Shown here in pieces: positions 46,238 to 55,631 of a DNA stretch of 64,000 nt. The stretch's first letter is position 1. Each line of letters opens with the position of its first letter. The stretch is from Zygnema cylindricum (taxonomy: Eukaryota; Streptophyta; Zygnematophyceae; Zygnematales; Zygnemataceae): positions 79,687-143,686 of the forward strand of contig JBBHKE010002987.1 of assembly GCA_037447655.1 (NCBI GenBank). Reading direction: 5' to 3'. Below the pieces are notes generated by a model. That model made no database searches, had not been told where the DNA came from, and was given only the letters and a program-made list of their open reading frames with translations. Position numbers and translations under genes: made by a program.

Positions 46238-46329
46238 TCCGTAAAACAGTAAAGAACTCCAGTTTTTCAAACGGCAAATGAGTTTTTTGCTAAAAAATAC
46301 TGAATTATTGATTTTGGTGAAATGTTGCA

Positions 46330-46992
46330 TTCCCAATGGGGGAGAGGTGGGGAGGGAAGGAGAGGGAGTGGGAGAGGTGGAGGGAGGGGGAGAGGGGGAG
46401 GGAGGGGTAGGCGGGGAGACCGAGGGAAAGGCGCGGGGGGAGGGGTAGGGAGAGAGAGAGGAAGAGGGAAATGAGGAGGGAGAGGCAGAAGGGGAAAGAG
46501 AGGAAAAGGGAAATGGAGATGGAGGGGCAGGCGAAAAGAGTGAGGCAAACGAGAGGCGAAGGGAGAGGAAGAGGGGGAGAGGGAGGGGAGAGTGCAAGGG
46601 GGGAGAGGGTGAATGAGAAGGAGAGCAAGAAAAGAAGAGAGATAGGGAGAGGGAGGGAGAGGGTGAGGCAGAAGGAGAGGGGGAGGAGGGGGAGAGTGGG
46701 AGAGGGGAGAGTGGGAGAGGGGAGAGAGAGAATGAGAGGGGGGAGAGCAAGCGGGAGGGGGAGATGGAGAGGGAGAGAGTGAGCCGCAGGGAGGGAGGGG
46801 AGAGGGAGGGGAGGGCAGGAGTGGGATTGGGAGAGAGAGAATAGGGCAAGGGAGGTGGAATAAGAGAAAGAGAGAAGGAGAGGGAGAGATAGGAGAGGGA
46901 AAGGGAAAGGAGAGGGAGAGCGAGCGGAGAGTAAGAGGGAGAGGGAGACGGGGAGGGAGAGGGGAAAGTGGAGGGAGAGAGGGAAGGGAAAA
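46330..46992. repeat. 660-bp purine (GA) low-complexity tract
   Basis: Plus strand nearly all A/G, made of GGGAGA, GAGGGG and GGAGGG motifs with rare C or T. Long overlapping open frames (Ser/Pro/Leu on minus, Arg/Glu/Gly on plus) reflect composition only. Confidence 0.92.
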
Positions 46993-47690
46993 GAAAAAAA
47001 ACGCAATCATATTAAAACTGTAAAAAAAAAGGAAAATTCCACAAATAAACTTTTGTCCCATCTTATCGATTTTCATTTAGCATTACTAATATTTTAAATT
47101 AACTCTAAATAGCAATTGAAACTAGAAATAAAAACCAAAATTAATGAATAAAAATCTGCTTTCCAAAAATAATAAAATAAACAATTATTCACTAGTGAGT
47201 CATCAATTTCGGAAATAAATGAAAAACTATCCAAATGAAAAACTAAATAGAGTTATTACCTATCTAATTACATTTTTATTTATTTTTGAGTTTATTATTT
47301 ATTTATTTTTATTTTATTTATTTATTTATTAACCTTTATTTTTCCCGATTACATTTTGATGTCGTCCAAAATTTCAAAATACAACACAAACTAAAGCCAA
47401 TCGTTTTTTTTTTGTTTTAAACTTTATTACACGTTTACAATTTAAAACACAAAATAACATATGGTCCCAAAAAATGACAGATCTTTATACAAACTTCTTT
47501 GGTCTAATTCAAACCTTAAACTAATTTTGTCTTTTCTTAACCGACTTCATCTTCCGCAGAAAAAAATAAATGAGGCAAAAAAAAAAAGGAAAAAAAAAAG
47601 GGAACTGGACAAAAGAAAAAGGACATAATTCGACATTTTTCCTTATCCTAGCTTCTGCCGTGATCCCGCCGCTGATCGTTTGATCGCGGA
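46993..47690. other. AT-rich region 3' of LTN1
   Basis: Runs of TTTATT (47275-47340) and poly-A. No gene is supported. It lies downstream of the LTN1 stop on the minus strand and would hold its 3' UTR/terminator region. Confidence 0.4.
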
Positions 47691-47693
47691 TCC

Positions 47694-48090
47694 TCCTCAA
47701 AACGGCGTCTAACAAAGAGGACAAGTCGACTTATATGATGAGGAGAACCATTTATGAAGACACCTCTTCCTCTCCCTCTCCTCCCCAAAACACCTACCAT
47801 TTCTCTCCCACTCTCCCTATCTCCCTCCCCCTCCCTCTCCCTCCTCAAAACGGCGTCTGACAAAGAGGAGAAGTTTACTTGATGAGACAACGAGAACCAT
47901 TTATAAAGACAAATCGAATGGAAATCTCCCACTTTCTCCCTCTACCCCGCTCTGTCTCCCTCTCCTCCCCAAAACACCTAACTTTTCTCTCCCTCTCTCT
48001 CCCTCTCCCTCAAAACGGCGTCTGACAAAGAGGACACGTCGACTTATGAGACGACGAGAACCATTTATAAAGACACATCGAGTGAAACTT
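47694..48090 (-). repeat. Triplicated LTN1 RING-end segment
   Basis: The last roughly 70-90 bp of LTN1 coding sequence occur three times: the genuine end (about 48005-48090), a copy at about 47845-47935 and another at about 47694-47765. All contain CTCAAAACGGCGTCT and GAGAACCATTTAT. CTCCCT-type microsatellite separates them. The middle copy still reads FHSICLYKWFSLSHQ on the minus strand; neither copy carries a complete RING finger. Confidence 0.85.
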
Positions 48091-48468
48091 ATGTTTACAA
48101 GTTTTGCATTCGAGTTTCGGTAAACTTTTATCTGATTGGTGAACCAAACTATAACAAATGGGACACTCCTCACTATCTTTAAATCCACTCTCTAAAATAT
48201 CTTTCCACGTCACAATTGCATCTCCCACGGAACCGATTCTATGTCGCACGATTCCGTTAACCGTTTTGACCCAATTTCGTACCTTTGACCGGCTTTGACC
48301 GAGTTGTTGACGACATTCAATTTCCATCGACCGTAAAGGATACGAGAAAGGCAATTTGAGGACGATTTCCGCTTGGATTTCGTCTTTTTCGTAAAAGACG
48401 AAAATCTCGCCTTGACTTCGGTTGACTCGGACGGAGACGGATTCGTCATTTTCAGCGACGGAGAGCGC
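48010..48468 (-). CDS. LTN1: LTN1 last exon: RWD-like domain and RING finger
   Basis: Acceptor CCCTCAG at 48471-48469, first codon GCG (ALSVAENDESV), stop TGA at 48010-48012. The 152 residues hold the RWD-like fold that contacts the 60S and the RING that recruits the E2. The polypyrimidine side of the acceptor is a CTCCCT microsatellite. Confidence 0.9.
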   Translation of the reverse strand, partial: ALSVAENDESVSVRVNRSQGEIFVFYEKDEIQAEIVLKLPFSYPLRSMEIECRQQLGQSRSKVRNWVKTVNGIVRHRIGSVGDAIVTWKDILESGFKDSEECPICYSLVHQSDKSLPKLECKTCKHKFHSMCLYKWFSSSHKSTCPLCQTPF

Positions 48469-51270
48469 CTGAGGGAGGGAGGGAGGGAGGGAGAGAGGGA
48501 AAGAGAGAGAATCACCAACCTCGGAACAAAAATAGTAAAATCCCAGATAACTCACACGACAAAAAAGAGGTAAAAAAAATGAAAAGAGTGAAAAGATGAA
48601 AAATAAAAGGAAAAATATGAAAAACCAAAGAAAAAGAAAAGAACAAAGAATAAAAAAAAAGACAAAAACTATAACGCCAAAAAAGGAAAACAAATAGTAA
48701 TCATATAAGGTAAATAATAAAAGGTAAAGGTAAATAACGAAAGGGAAATAACAAAAGGTAAATAACAAAAGGGAAGTAACAAAAGATAAATAACAAAAGG
48801 TAAATAACAAAAGGTAAAAACCAAAAGGTAAATAAAAACAAAAGGTTAATAACAAAAGGTAAATGACAATACCTGTTGAAACTCGTACGCCATTAGATGT
48901 GGGCTACATCGCGCAGCTGTAAAGTTTTCGACTCGTTGCTGAACTGCCCGATCTCTCAAATCCAAAAACCAAAGTCTCGGCAAGGCCGGAATTTCTCTCA
49001 AAAGTACTCCAAATAATGTTCCCGCCAAAATTTTAATCGATTTTTTATTTACCGGCCAAAAGTTTTCGAGAGCGAATAAAACACCGCCACCTGTCGTGCC
49101 TCGGGCAGCCGCCTCGTAAATTTCGGCTTCTTCGGGCAGCAACAAATTTTTCCCCGTTCGATCAGATAAAGTTTTCGAACGCCTGACAGATGATTCCGGG
49201 CAGAAAGGAATATGTTGGAGGAGGATGTGGATAAAATTTCCTCCAATAGAATTCGCGTATTCGGAAAGTCGGTCTCGGGAAGGATCCGAAAGAGGGAAAG
49301 ATTTGATTCGGTGGAGAAATAAAGTCCATCCTAAAAAGTATTGTACCTGGAAAACACAAAAAAAGTAGGGAAAAAAAAAACGAGAACGTCAATTTTTAAG
49401 TGACTTACAAGGAAAATAGGAGGAGCAAAAAAGGGATGAAAGAAAAAAAGAGAATTAAAAAAGAAGAAAGAAAACAGGAAAACAATAAAGTGATCCACAT
49501 TAAAGATTGTGAACAAAACGATCTATACTTCGTCCATTCATCCCCTACCCCCTTCCCTTCTCCTCCCTCTCCCTCCACAGCCCCCTCCTTCTCCCTCCCT
49601 CTCCCTCCCCCGCTCTCCCCCTTTCCCATCCCCAAACCTCTCCCTCCCTCTCCCTGCCTTTCCTCCCCCTACCTCTCCCTCTCACTCCCTCCTCTCCCTC
49701 CCATCGCTCTCTTCCCAATGCGACAAACGCCACTTACCCTTACCCCCGCCGTCTTATTTGCTGACATCAGCATGGCAGGTGTCGACTCCAAAATTTCCGC
49801 CAGCTCAGGTCTCACTCTCGCCACGTCAGCCGGCCTCTCTCCCTCCCTCTCCCTCTCCCTCTCCCTCTCTTCCCCGCGCTTTCTCTCTCCTCCCTCTCCT
49901 CCCCTATCCCCGCCCTCTCCCACTCCAACGGAAACCGCTCCAGGCAACACACTCGGTCTACATAGAAACTCGACCGCCGTTTTTTGTACCGTTCCTCGTC
50001 CTTTCCCGCTCTCTCTGTCCAAAAACAGCGAATAGAGAGACGCCACGTGTCCTCGTCCTATTCCCCACAAATCGAGGGATCTTACAGTATTTCCAATAGT
50101 CTTATCTGAGGCTCCTCTCGCCACGTCAGCGACCGTTTCCAATAACGGCCACACGGATAACCGCCACCTGGCGACCTCCGACTCTACTTTTTGTCTTCTA
50201 GTGGAATTTTGTTCTATATTGGAATTTTCTCGTCTTTTAGCAACCGTCTCGACCAACCCGATGGCGAGAAAAATCCGAACGATGTCAGCGTAAGCTCTTT
50301 GAGATACGAATTCCCATTCAGAATTCTCGACACCCACGATAGCCTCTCTTTCTCCCTCTCCCTTTCCCTTTCCCTTTCCCTCTACCTCTCCCTCTCCCTC
50401 TCCCTCTCCCTCTCTTCCCCGTAAAACCCCAGTTCCGTCCGTTTCACAAGACCCCAAAAGACAACACAACAGTCCAAAAAGAGAAACCGCATTACTCGCT
50501 ACCTCTTCCATTTTTTCCGAACTCGAAATCAGTACTTCTCTAAGCTTATCGAAACTCTTTTCACTTCCCCTCTCCTGCTTGTCTCCCTCTCCCTCTTCCT
50601 CTCCCTCTCCCTCTCCCTCCACCGCTTCCGCGACAGCCTCCACCGTCTCCTCAACCACATGGAGACTCGTTTCCAACCATTTCCGTAATTTCTTAAACAC
50701 AAAACTCCAATCATCTTGTCTCATCTGCCGCCAGCTGTACGCCACTGTCACAGTCACAAGTCCTGCCAAAACTCCCTCCACTCTCTCCTCCCACTTCGCC
50801 ACGTCAGCGACCTCATTTCCGTCGCCCGGAACAGAAAACGCCGCAGTTAAACCTTTTCCCGGAACGGACCTCTCCATCGAATTTTCCGTTAAATTTGAAA
50901 TCGAATTTGAAAAAGATCCCAACACGGAACTGAACACATTTCCATCATTCACAACGGAATTATTCGATAACCGTTTCGCGGCGGCCGCGGCAGCAATTGC
51001 TGACGTGGCAGCTCTCGAAAATTGGCGCCGAAAAAGTTCCAAAAGGGCGACTTGTTCGGCCAATGAGGAGCCGCCACCTAGCGACGCGAGAAAAAGTGAC
51101 AGCTGGCGTGTGGTAGTGGGAGGAGGGAGAGGGAAGCAGGAGACAGCCAATCGGATGGAGTCCAGGGAGTCTGAGAGAGAGGAGAGAGAGACGGAGATGA
51201 AATTTGTGAGAAGGGAGAGGAAGAGGAAGAGGGGGGGAGGGAGGGAGGGAGGGAGAGAGGGAGAGAGGGA

Positions 51271-51340
<70 letters not shown>

Positions 51341-53990
51341 GAGAGATCTTACCCATAGATACCCGGTTTGGCTCCATACAAGCGGCAAGAGGGGGTGCAA
51401 CCATTGCTTTTTGAACCCACTCCATTACCACTCCCTCTACCATTCCTCTCCCTGCACCCCCTTTCTCTTCTCCTCCTCCCTCTTTACCCAAAAGCCTCCA
51501 GACTTTCATGACAGCTGGCACCACCTCCCTGAGTACTCTCGTCGCTACCTCTCCCTCCTCTTCCTCTCCCTCTCCCTCTCCCTCTCCATCTGCAAGGTGC
51601 TCGATTAATTGTGCCACCTGTCGATATCCCCACCCTCCTCCTCCATCAAGAAAAACTTTCGAAATAATTTTTAGTAAAGCCGATATATACGGCTTCGAAA
51701 AACTTTTTTGTTTATTTGTTTTTTCCGCGAGGGAAGCATCTGAAATTAATGTTTTAACGACTACGAAAATAAAGTTTTCGTGTTGGGCTGATTTTGATTT
51801 GCTACAATTTTGCAAAAAAACTAAAATTTTCGAAGAGGCTTCCGCGAGAGCTCTGTCATTGTATTTCCGGGAAGCGTTCGCAAGTTTTTTTCCGCTGCCC
51901 GAAAACACATTTTCCTGTCGAGACTCCTCGAAACTGCAAAGAATTTCCACGACCAACCAGGATCGGCCAGCTGGCATTCTGCTGGCGTCAGCATCTTTGA
52001 ATTCTCCATTCTCGGATCCGATGCTGATGTCATCGTCGTGCAAATCGATTTCGTCTTTGATATCGATATCGATGTTGCCGTTTTCTTCGTCCTGCCCGGA
52101 AATATCTTCATCTGCCCGGAAAATAAGTTCTTCCAATCCTCGTCTCTCCGAATCTTCTTCTTTTTCTCCTTTCAAATTTAATTCGTTCGAAACTTCGACG
52201 CCCATTTGTGCCCAAACATTTACCATTTCAACAGAAAAATTCAGCATTTGAGATTCTTTTAAAACCTCTCCCATCTTCTCTCCCTCTCCCTCTCCCTCTC
52301 CCTCCTCTTTTTGCCTGACCCGGCTCCACTTCGGCCAATCAGAAAACTTCGCCGGAGCCAAAATAAGGTCAAAAATTTCTGATTTCTCGGCTTTTTCGAA
52401 AAAAATATTATGTGACAAAGCATCACGGAGCCTTCTCGCCCAATCAGAAGGCGCTACCTGGCTTTCAGAAACTTCCAAAATTGCTGCCCGAATCGTCTCA
52501 ATCAGGAAAAGACGAAGCTCACGTTTGTCTTCGTCTCGCAATATCCCTCCTCTCTTTTCCCCCTCTTCTCTCTCATCTCTCTCACCGATTTTGCTTTTTC
52601 CTTTTTCACCAAGTATCTCTCCCGCCAATTTTGAGAAAGCAGACATTACTTCTCTCACCTCGAAGGTTAAACTTTCTCTCTCCTCTCTCCCATCCTCTTC
52701 TTCTTCCCTTCCGTTGTTCCTTTCTTCGTCTTCTTCCTCTTGTTCTTCTCCTTCTCCTTCGTCCTCTTCCTCGTCTTCATCGTCTTCTTCCTCAACGATT
52801 TCATTCTCATGTTCCTCAATTTTATCCGCAGAAAAATTTTCGCTCGACTCAGTTCTCTCCCCATCTATCTCTTCTCTCCCCTTTATCAATCCTTCCCCAG
52901 CCCAAAAATTGAGGTATAAAGCCTCTAAAATTTTTACTCTGACCCTCGAAACTTTTTCGGGCAGGTTTGGATCCCAAATAAGATCTTTCAAAATTTCCAA
53001 ACCGGCTATCGCCGTTTTTACCCTCTCTCTCTTTTCCGTTTCCATTAAATTCTCCGTTTCCGTTAAGTTCTCTGTTTCCATTAAATTTTCCGTTTCCCTT
53101 AAAAATTCCATTTCCGTTAAATTTTCCATCTCGGTTTCAGTTTTTGTTTCGAGATTTCTCTCCTCCTCTCTCTTCTCTCCCTTCTTTATTATTAACTTTA
53201 ACCCATATTGTACCCAATTTTCGTCCCAAAACGGAAGGATCAAAATAATTCGCCGAAAAACGGAATCGAAAATTTTTTCCAGAGCTTCCGACGAAATTAA
53301 ACTTTCTTTTTGCGAAAAAGACAATCCCGAATTTCCGACGAGTGTTCTGTCAAAAAAATAAAAATAAAATTAACTGAATAAACGGAAAAGAAAAAGCAAA
53401 CATAAATGGAAAAGAAAAACATAACTTCGTAAAAAGCCAACATAACTCCTTAAAAATCATCACTTAGTATATTTTCTTTTTTCTCGTATTGTTTTTCTTT
53501 TTTCGCCCTCTGCCCCCTTCACCCCTTCACCCCTCTCCTCCCTTCACCTCTCACCCACCACCTCTCTCCCACACCTTCCTTTCCCCCCTTCACCTCTCTC
53601 CCCTGCACCTCTCTCTCCCCTGTACCTCTCTCTCTCCCTCCTCCCTCAACCCCTACCTCAAAAGCTCCCTAAATCGCTCATTCGCCAGCCTGTCACCACT
53701 CGCCACCTGTACCGCCGCCTCATCCAAAAATTTTGAATACCACCAAATCTCGCCACCTGTCACATTTTTGTTCATTCTGTCTCCCTCCTCAAGACTCATC
53801 TTGACTTTCCTCAAAACCTCGATCAACAGAAGAATCTTTCCCTCTCTCTCTCCTCCATCTCCCTCCCCGCCTTTTCTTCCTTCTCCCTTGCTCTCTCCGA
53901 CTCTGTGCCCGTCTCCCTCTCCCTCTCCCCCTCCCTCTTCCCCTCCCTCTCCCCTCCCCTCTTCCTCTCCCCCTCCCCCTCCCTCTCCCC
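48010..53990 (-). CDS. LTN1: Listerin E3 ubiquitin ligase, 3' part of the gene (five exons)
   Basis: Listerin joins the 60S subunit of split, stalled ribosomes and ubiquitinates the trapped nascent chain (ribosome-associated quality control, cytosol). Exons read on the minus strand: 53990-53657 (5' end lost at the gap), 53346-51353, 51077-49738, 49346-48873 and 48468-48010. All junctions have GT/AG and matching phases (2, 1, 0, 0), giving about 1,530 codons. The end is diagnostic: an RWD-like segment (AEIVLKLPFSYPLRSMEIEC) then a C4HC3-type RING, ECPICYS...CKTCKHKFHSMCLYKWFSSSHKSTCPLCQTPF, at the very C-terminus. Animal Listerin is about 1,770 residues, so a few hundred N-terminal residues are missing here. 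Exons contain microsatellite-encoded Glu/Gly tracts unusual for the family. Confidence 0.88.
48705..48872. repeat. Tandem repeat in the last LTN1 intron
   Basis: About eleven copies of a 12-16-bp unit (AAAAGGTAAATAAC) run up to the donor site of the penultimate exon. Confidence 0.85.
48873..49346 (-). CDS. LTN1: LTN1 penultimate exon
   Basis: Acceptor TTTTCCAG before GTACAATAC (VQYFLGWTLFLHRIKSFPLSDPSRDRLSEYANSIGG), donor CAACAG/GTATTG at 48873. The 158 codons in phase 0 include LLLPEEAEIYEAAARGTTGGGVLFALENFWPVNKKSIKILAGTLFGVLLREIPALPRLWFLDLRDRAVQQRVENFTA, matching the helical C-terminal repeat region of listerins before the RWD domain. Confidence 0.85.
49738..51077 (-). CDS. LTN1: LTN1 exon, third from the end
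   Basis: Acceptor TCGCTAG/GTGGCGG, reading GGGSSLAEQVALLELFRRQFSRAATSAIAAAAAAKRL. Donor AGG/GTAAGT at 49738 (an alternative donor three bases earlier keeps the frame). The 446 codons are mostly helical repeat with two microsatellite-derived segments (REGEGEGEGEVEGKGKGKGEGERE near 50343-50418 and EGEGEGEEEGEGDKQE near 50580-50625) and a third GERKRGEERERERERE near 49845-49910. Confidence 0.8.
51078..51352. repeat. LTN1 intron with (GA)n microsatellite
   Basis: Plus strand (GA)n at 51288-51346 and GAGGGAGGGAGG at 51230-51270. In gene orientation the intron is a CT tract lying close to the GGTAAGATC donor. Confidence 0.85.
51353..53346 (-). CDS. LTN1: LTN1 large central exon
   Basis: Acceptor TTTTTTGACAG, first full codons TLVGNSGLSFSQKESLISSEALEKIFDSVFRRIILILPFWDENWVQYG. 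Donor ATGG/GTAAGA at 51353. About 665 codons. The early part has a repeated MEN-L-TE motif (ETENLMETENLTETENLMETE, encoded by 53040-53130) and a long acidic stretch (EEDDEDEEEDEGEGEEQEEEDEE, 52715-52800). Helical-repeat sequence follows (WLVVEILCSFEESRQENVF, ALLKIISKVFLDGGGGWGYRQVAQLIEHLADGEG). Confidence 0.82.
53657..53990 (-). CDS. LTN1: LTN1 exon truncated at the assembly gap
   Basis: Coding sequence KILLLIEVLRKVKMSLEEGDRMNKNVTGGEIWWYSKFLDEAAVQVASGDRLANERFRELLR ends at donor GAG/GTAGGG (53657). Its phase fits the next exon exactly. The upstream 130 bp are CT microsatellite on the plus strand (Glu/Gly-rich if translated) and run into the Ns, so the true exon start is unknown. Confidence 0.7.
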
Positions 53991-54000
53991 NNNNNNNNNN
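53991..54000. other. Assembly gap (10 Ns)
   Basis: Ten Ns placed in a CTCCCT microsatellite. The length is probably nominal: the N-terminal exons of LTN1 should lie here and are not found to the right. Confidence 0.9.
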
Positions 54001-54551
54001 TTTACTGCTATGTTATGTCATGCCATGTCATGACATTACATTAAGTCCATGCTAATTAAATCATGATGTCAGATGTCATTACATGACATGTCATGTCATG
54101 TGGCACTTAGCAATAATCGCATATCTTTAATAATCAGATATATTACTAAATCACAGTAAATGCGATTAAACACATAGTTATGGTAAAAGTTTTTTTACAA
54201 AATAACATTAAAGAGGTATTGCGACTAAACCCATATGTCCTAGGCAAATCATTATATAGACTAATAATTTCTATACGCTAATAACGATTCACGGTGTACT
54301 GTACTGTACAGTACATTACTGTAGACTGTAGTACTAAATTAATCGTACCTGAATTACATTACAGTACTGTACCGTACTGTATTGTATCGTCATTTAACAT
54401 TTAAAACTGTCGACTCTATTTAAGGTTCATCAGAGCAGAACATGGACCGATGGACTTTCATACGTCATAGCGACTCACGGTGTATACTGTGTAGTACATA
54501 ATTCGTACTTTACTGCAGGAGGAAATTAATATTTCCCTTCCTCTCCTAGCC
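54001..54551. promoter_or_regulatory. Upstream region of the ExAD-like gene
   Basis: It contains ATGTCATG/CATGACAT palindromic repeats (54012-54105), GTACTGTAC repeats (54296-54380), and the right end of the small MITE family (about 54270-54297). No TATA box is convincing. The start codon context at 54552 is GCCATGG. Confidence 0.4.
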
Positions 54552-54923
54552 ATGGCTCCGCCATTTTCTAGCCAATCCCTCCCTTCTAACACTCTCCCTT
54601 CCTTCCGTCTTCTCCGCCATGTCCCCGTCCGAATGGCCGCCATGGTTTTTTCTGCCCTCCTCTTCGTTGTCCTCGACTTCCTCGAACTCGGACTCCATGG
54701 ATCTTCTTCCTCTCCCTCTCCTTCTCTCTCTCCTTCTCAGGGTGGCGTCGACCAAGGATTGGATCTCTCCTTGGGCCAAAATGCACTGCTGAAGATAAAG
54801 AAGCTGGGACACTATGAAAGGAAGCTCCTTCCTGTTTTGTGGAGGGGTGCCACGTGGCAGGAGGAGGTGGGGAGGTGGCTCGAAAAATGTCACAAGGGGG
54901 AGAATGTGGTGGAGGTTGTAGAG
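54552..54923 (+). CDS. ExAD-like exon 1 with membrane anchor
   Basis: ATG at 54552 in GCCATGG context; donor GAG/GTAAGA at 54924. The 124 residues include a hydrophobic stretch (MAAMVFSALLFVVLDFLELGL, residues ~28-48) preceded by Arg residues, as in a type II Golgi protein, then a Ser/Pro stretch and KKLGHYERKLLPVLWRGATWQEEVGRWLEKCHKGENVVEVVE. It is assigned to this gene by position, phase and topology, not by a recognised domain. The donor is followed by a GAGGGAGG repeat. Confidence 0.6.
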
Positions 54924-55568
54924 GTAAGAGGGAGGGAGGGAGGGAGAGAGGGAGAGAGGGAGGGAGGGAGTGAGGGAAGGAGGTTACCAAGGGAGCAAGT
55001 TTGTTTTAAACACTCTTTAAAGCCTTAAAGATTCCCAAAAAACCCTAAAAAAATGTAGAAAGTCCTAAATCCCCCTGAAAATTTTTAAAACCCTGTAGAA
55101 CTCTGGAAAATTGAAAAAACCTCAGAAAGTGATATATTCAGCTAATATATTCTATCGTAAACTATTGCAATGTGCTGATTGGTTGAGAATCCCTACCAGT
55201 ATTTCCGTAATTTTCCATCGTTCCAGATGTTTAACCTTGTACCTTGAATTTCATTTCTACATTTTTTGACAAATATTTTTTGACAAATAATTTCTGGCAA
55301 GTAATTTTCGACAAATAATATTTGGCAAATAATTTTTGACAAATAATTTTTAGCAAATAATTTTTGCTAATCAACTGTTTGGCGGAAATCTGGCAAGATA
55401 TTTTTCCATTTGGTAAATATTGGCGCTCAAAGTGTCGTACCGACATCGGTCAATATCACCAGTTTCGTGGTATCTACAATTATCGGCAAAACCGATAACC
55501 ATCAAATTTCCAAATTCTCATAATACCCAAATCGTTTATTATATATATACACATTATTGTACACACAC

Positions 55569-55631
<63 letters not shown>

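Noticed and set aside
46010-47076. Long Ser/Pro-rich minus-strand frames
   Set aside because: Same artefact, over the GA tract and the (GT)n repeat.
50579-53361. Plus-strand Ser-rich frames of about 250-280 codons
   Set aside because: They are antisense to LTN1 exons, whose splice phases and homology support the minus strand.
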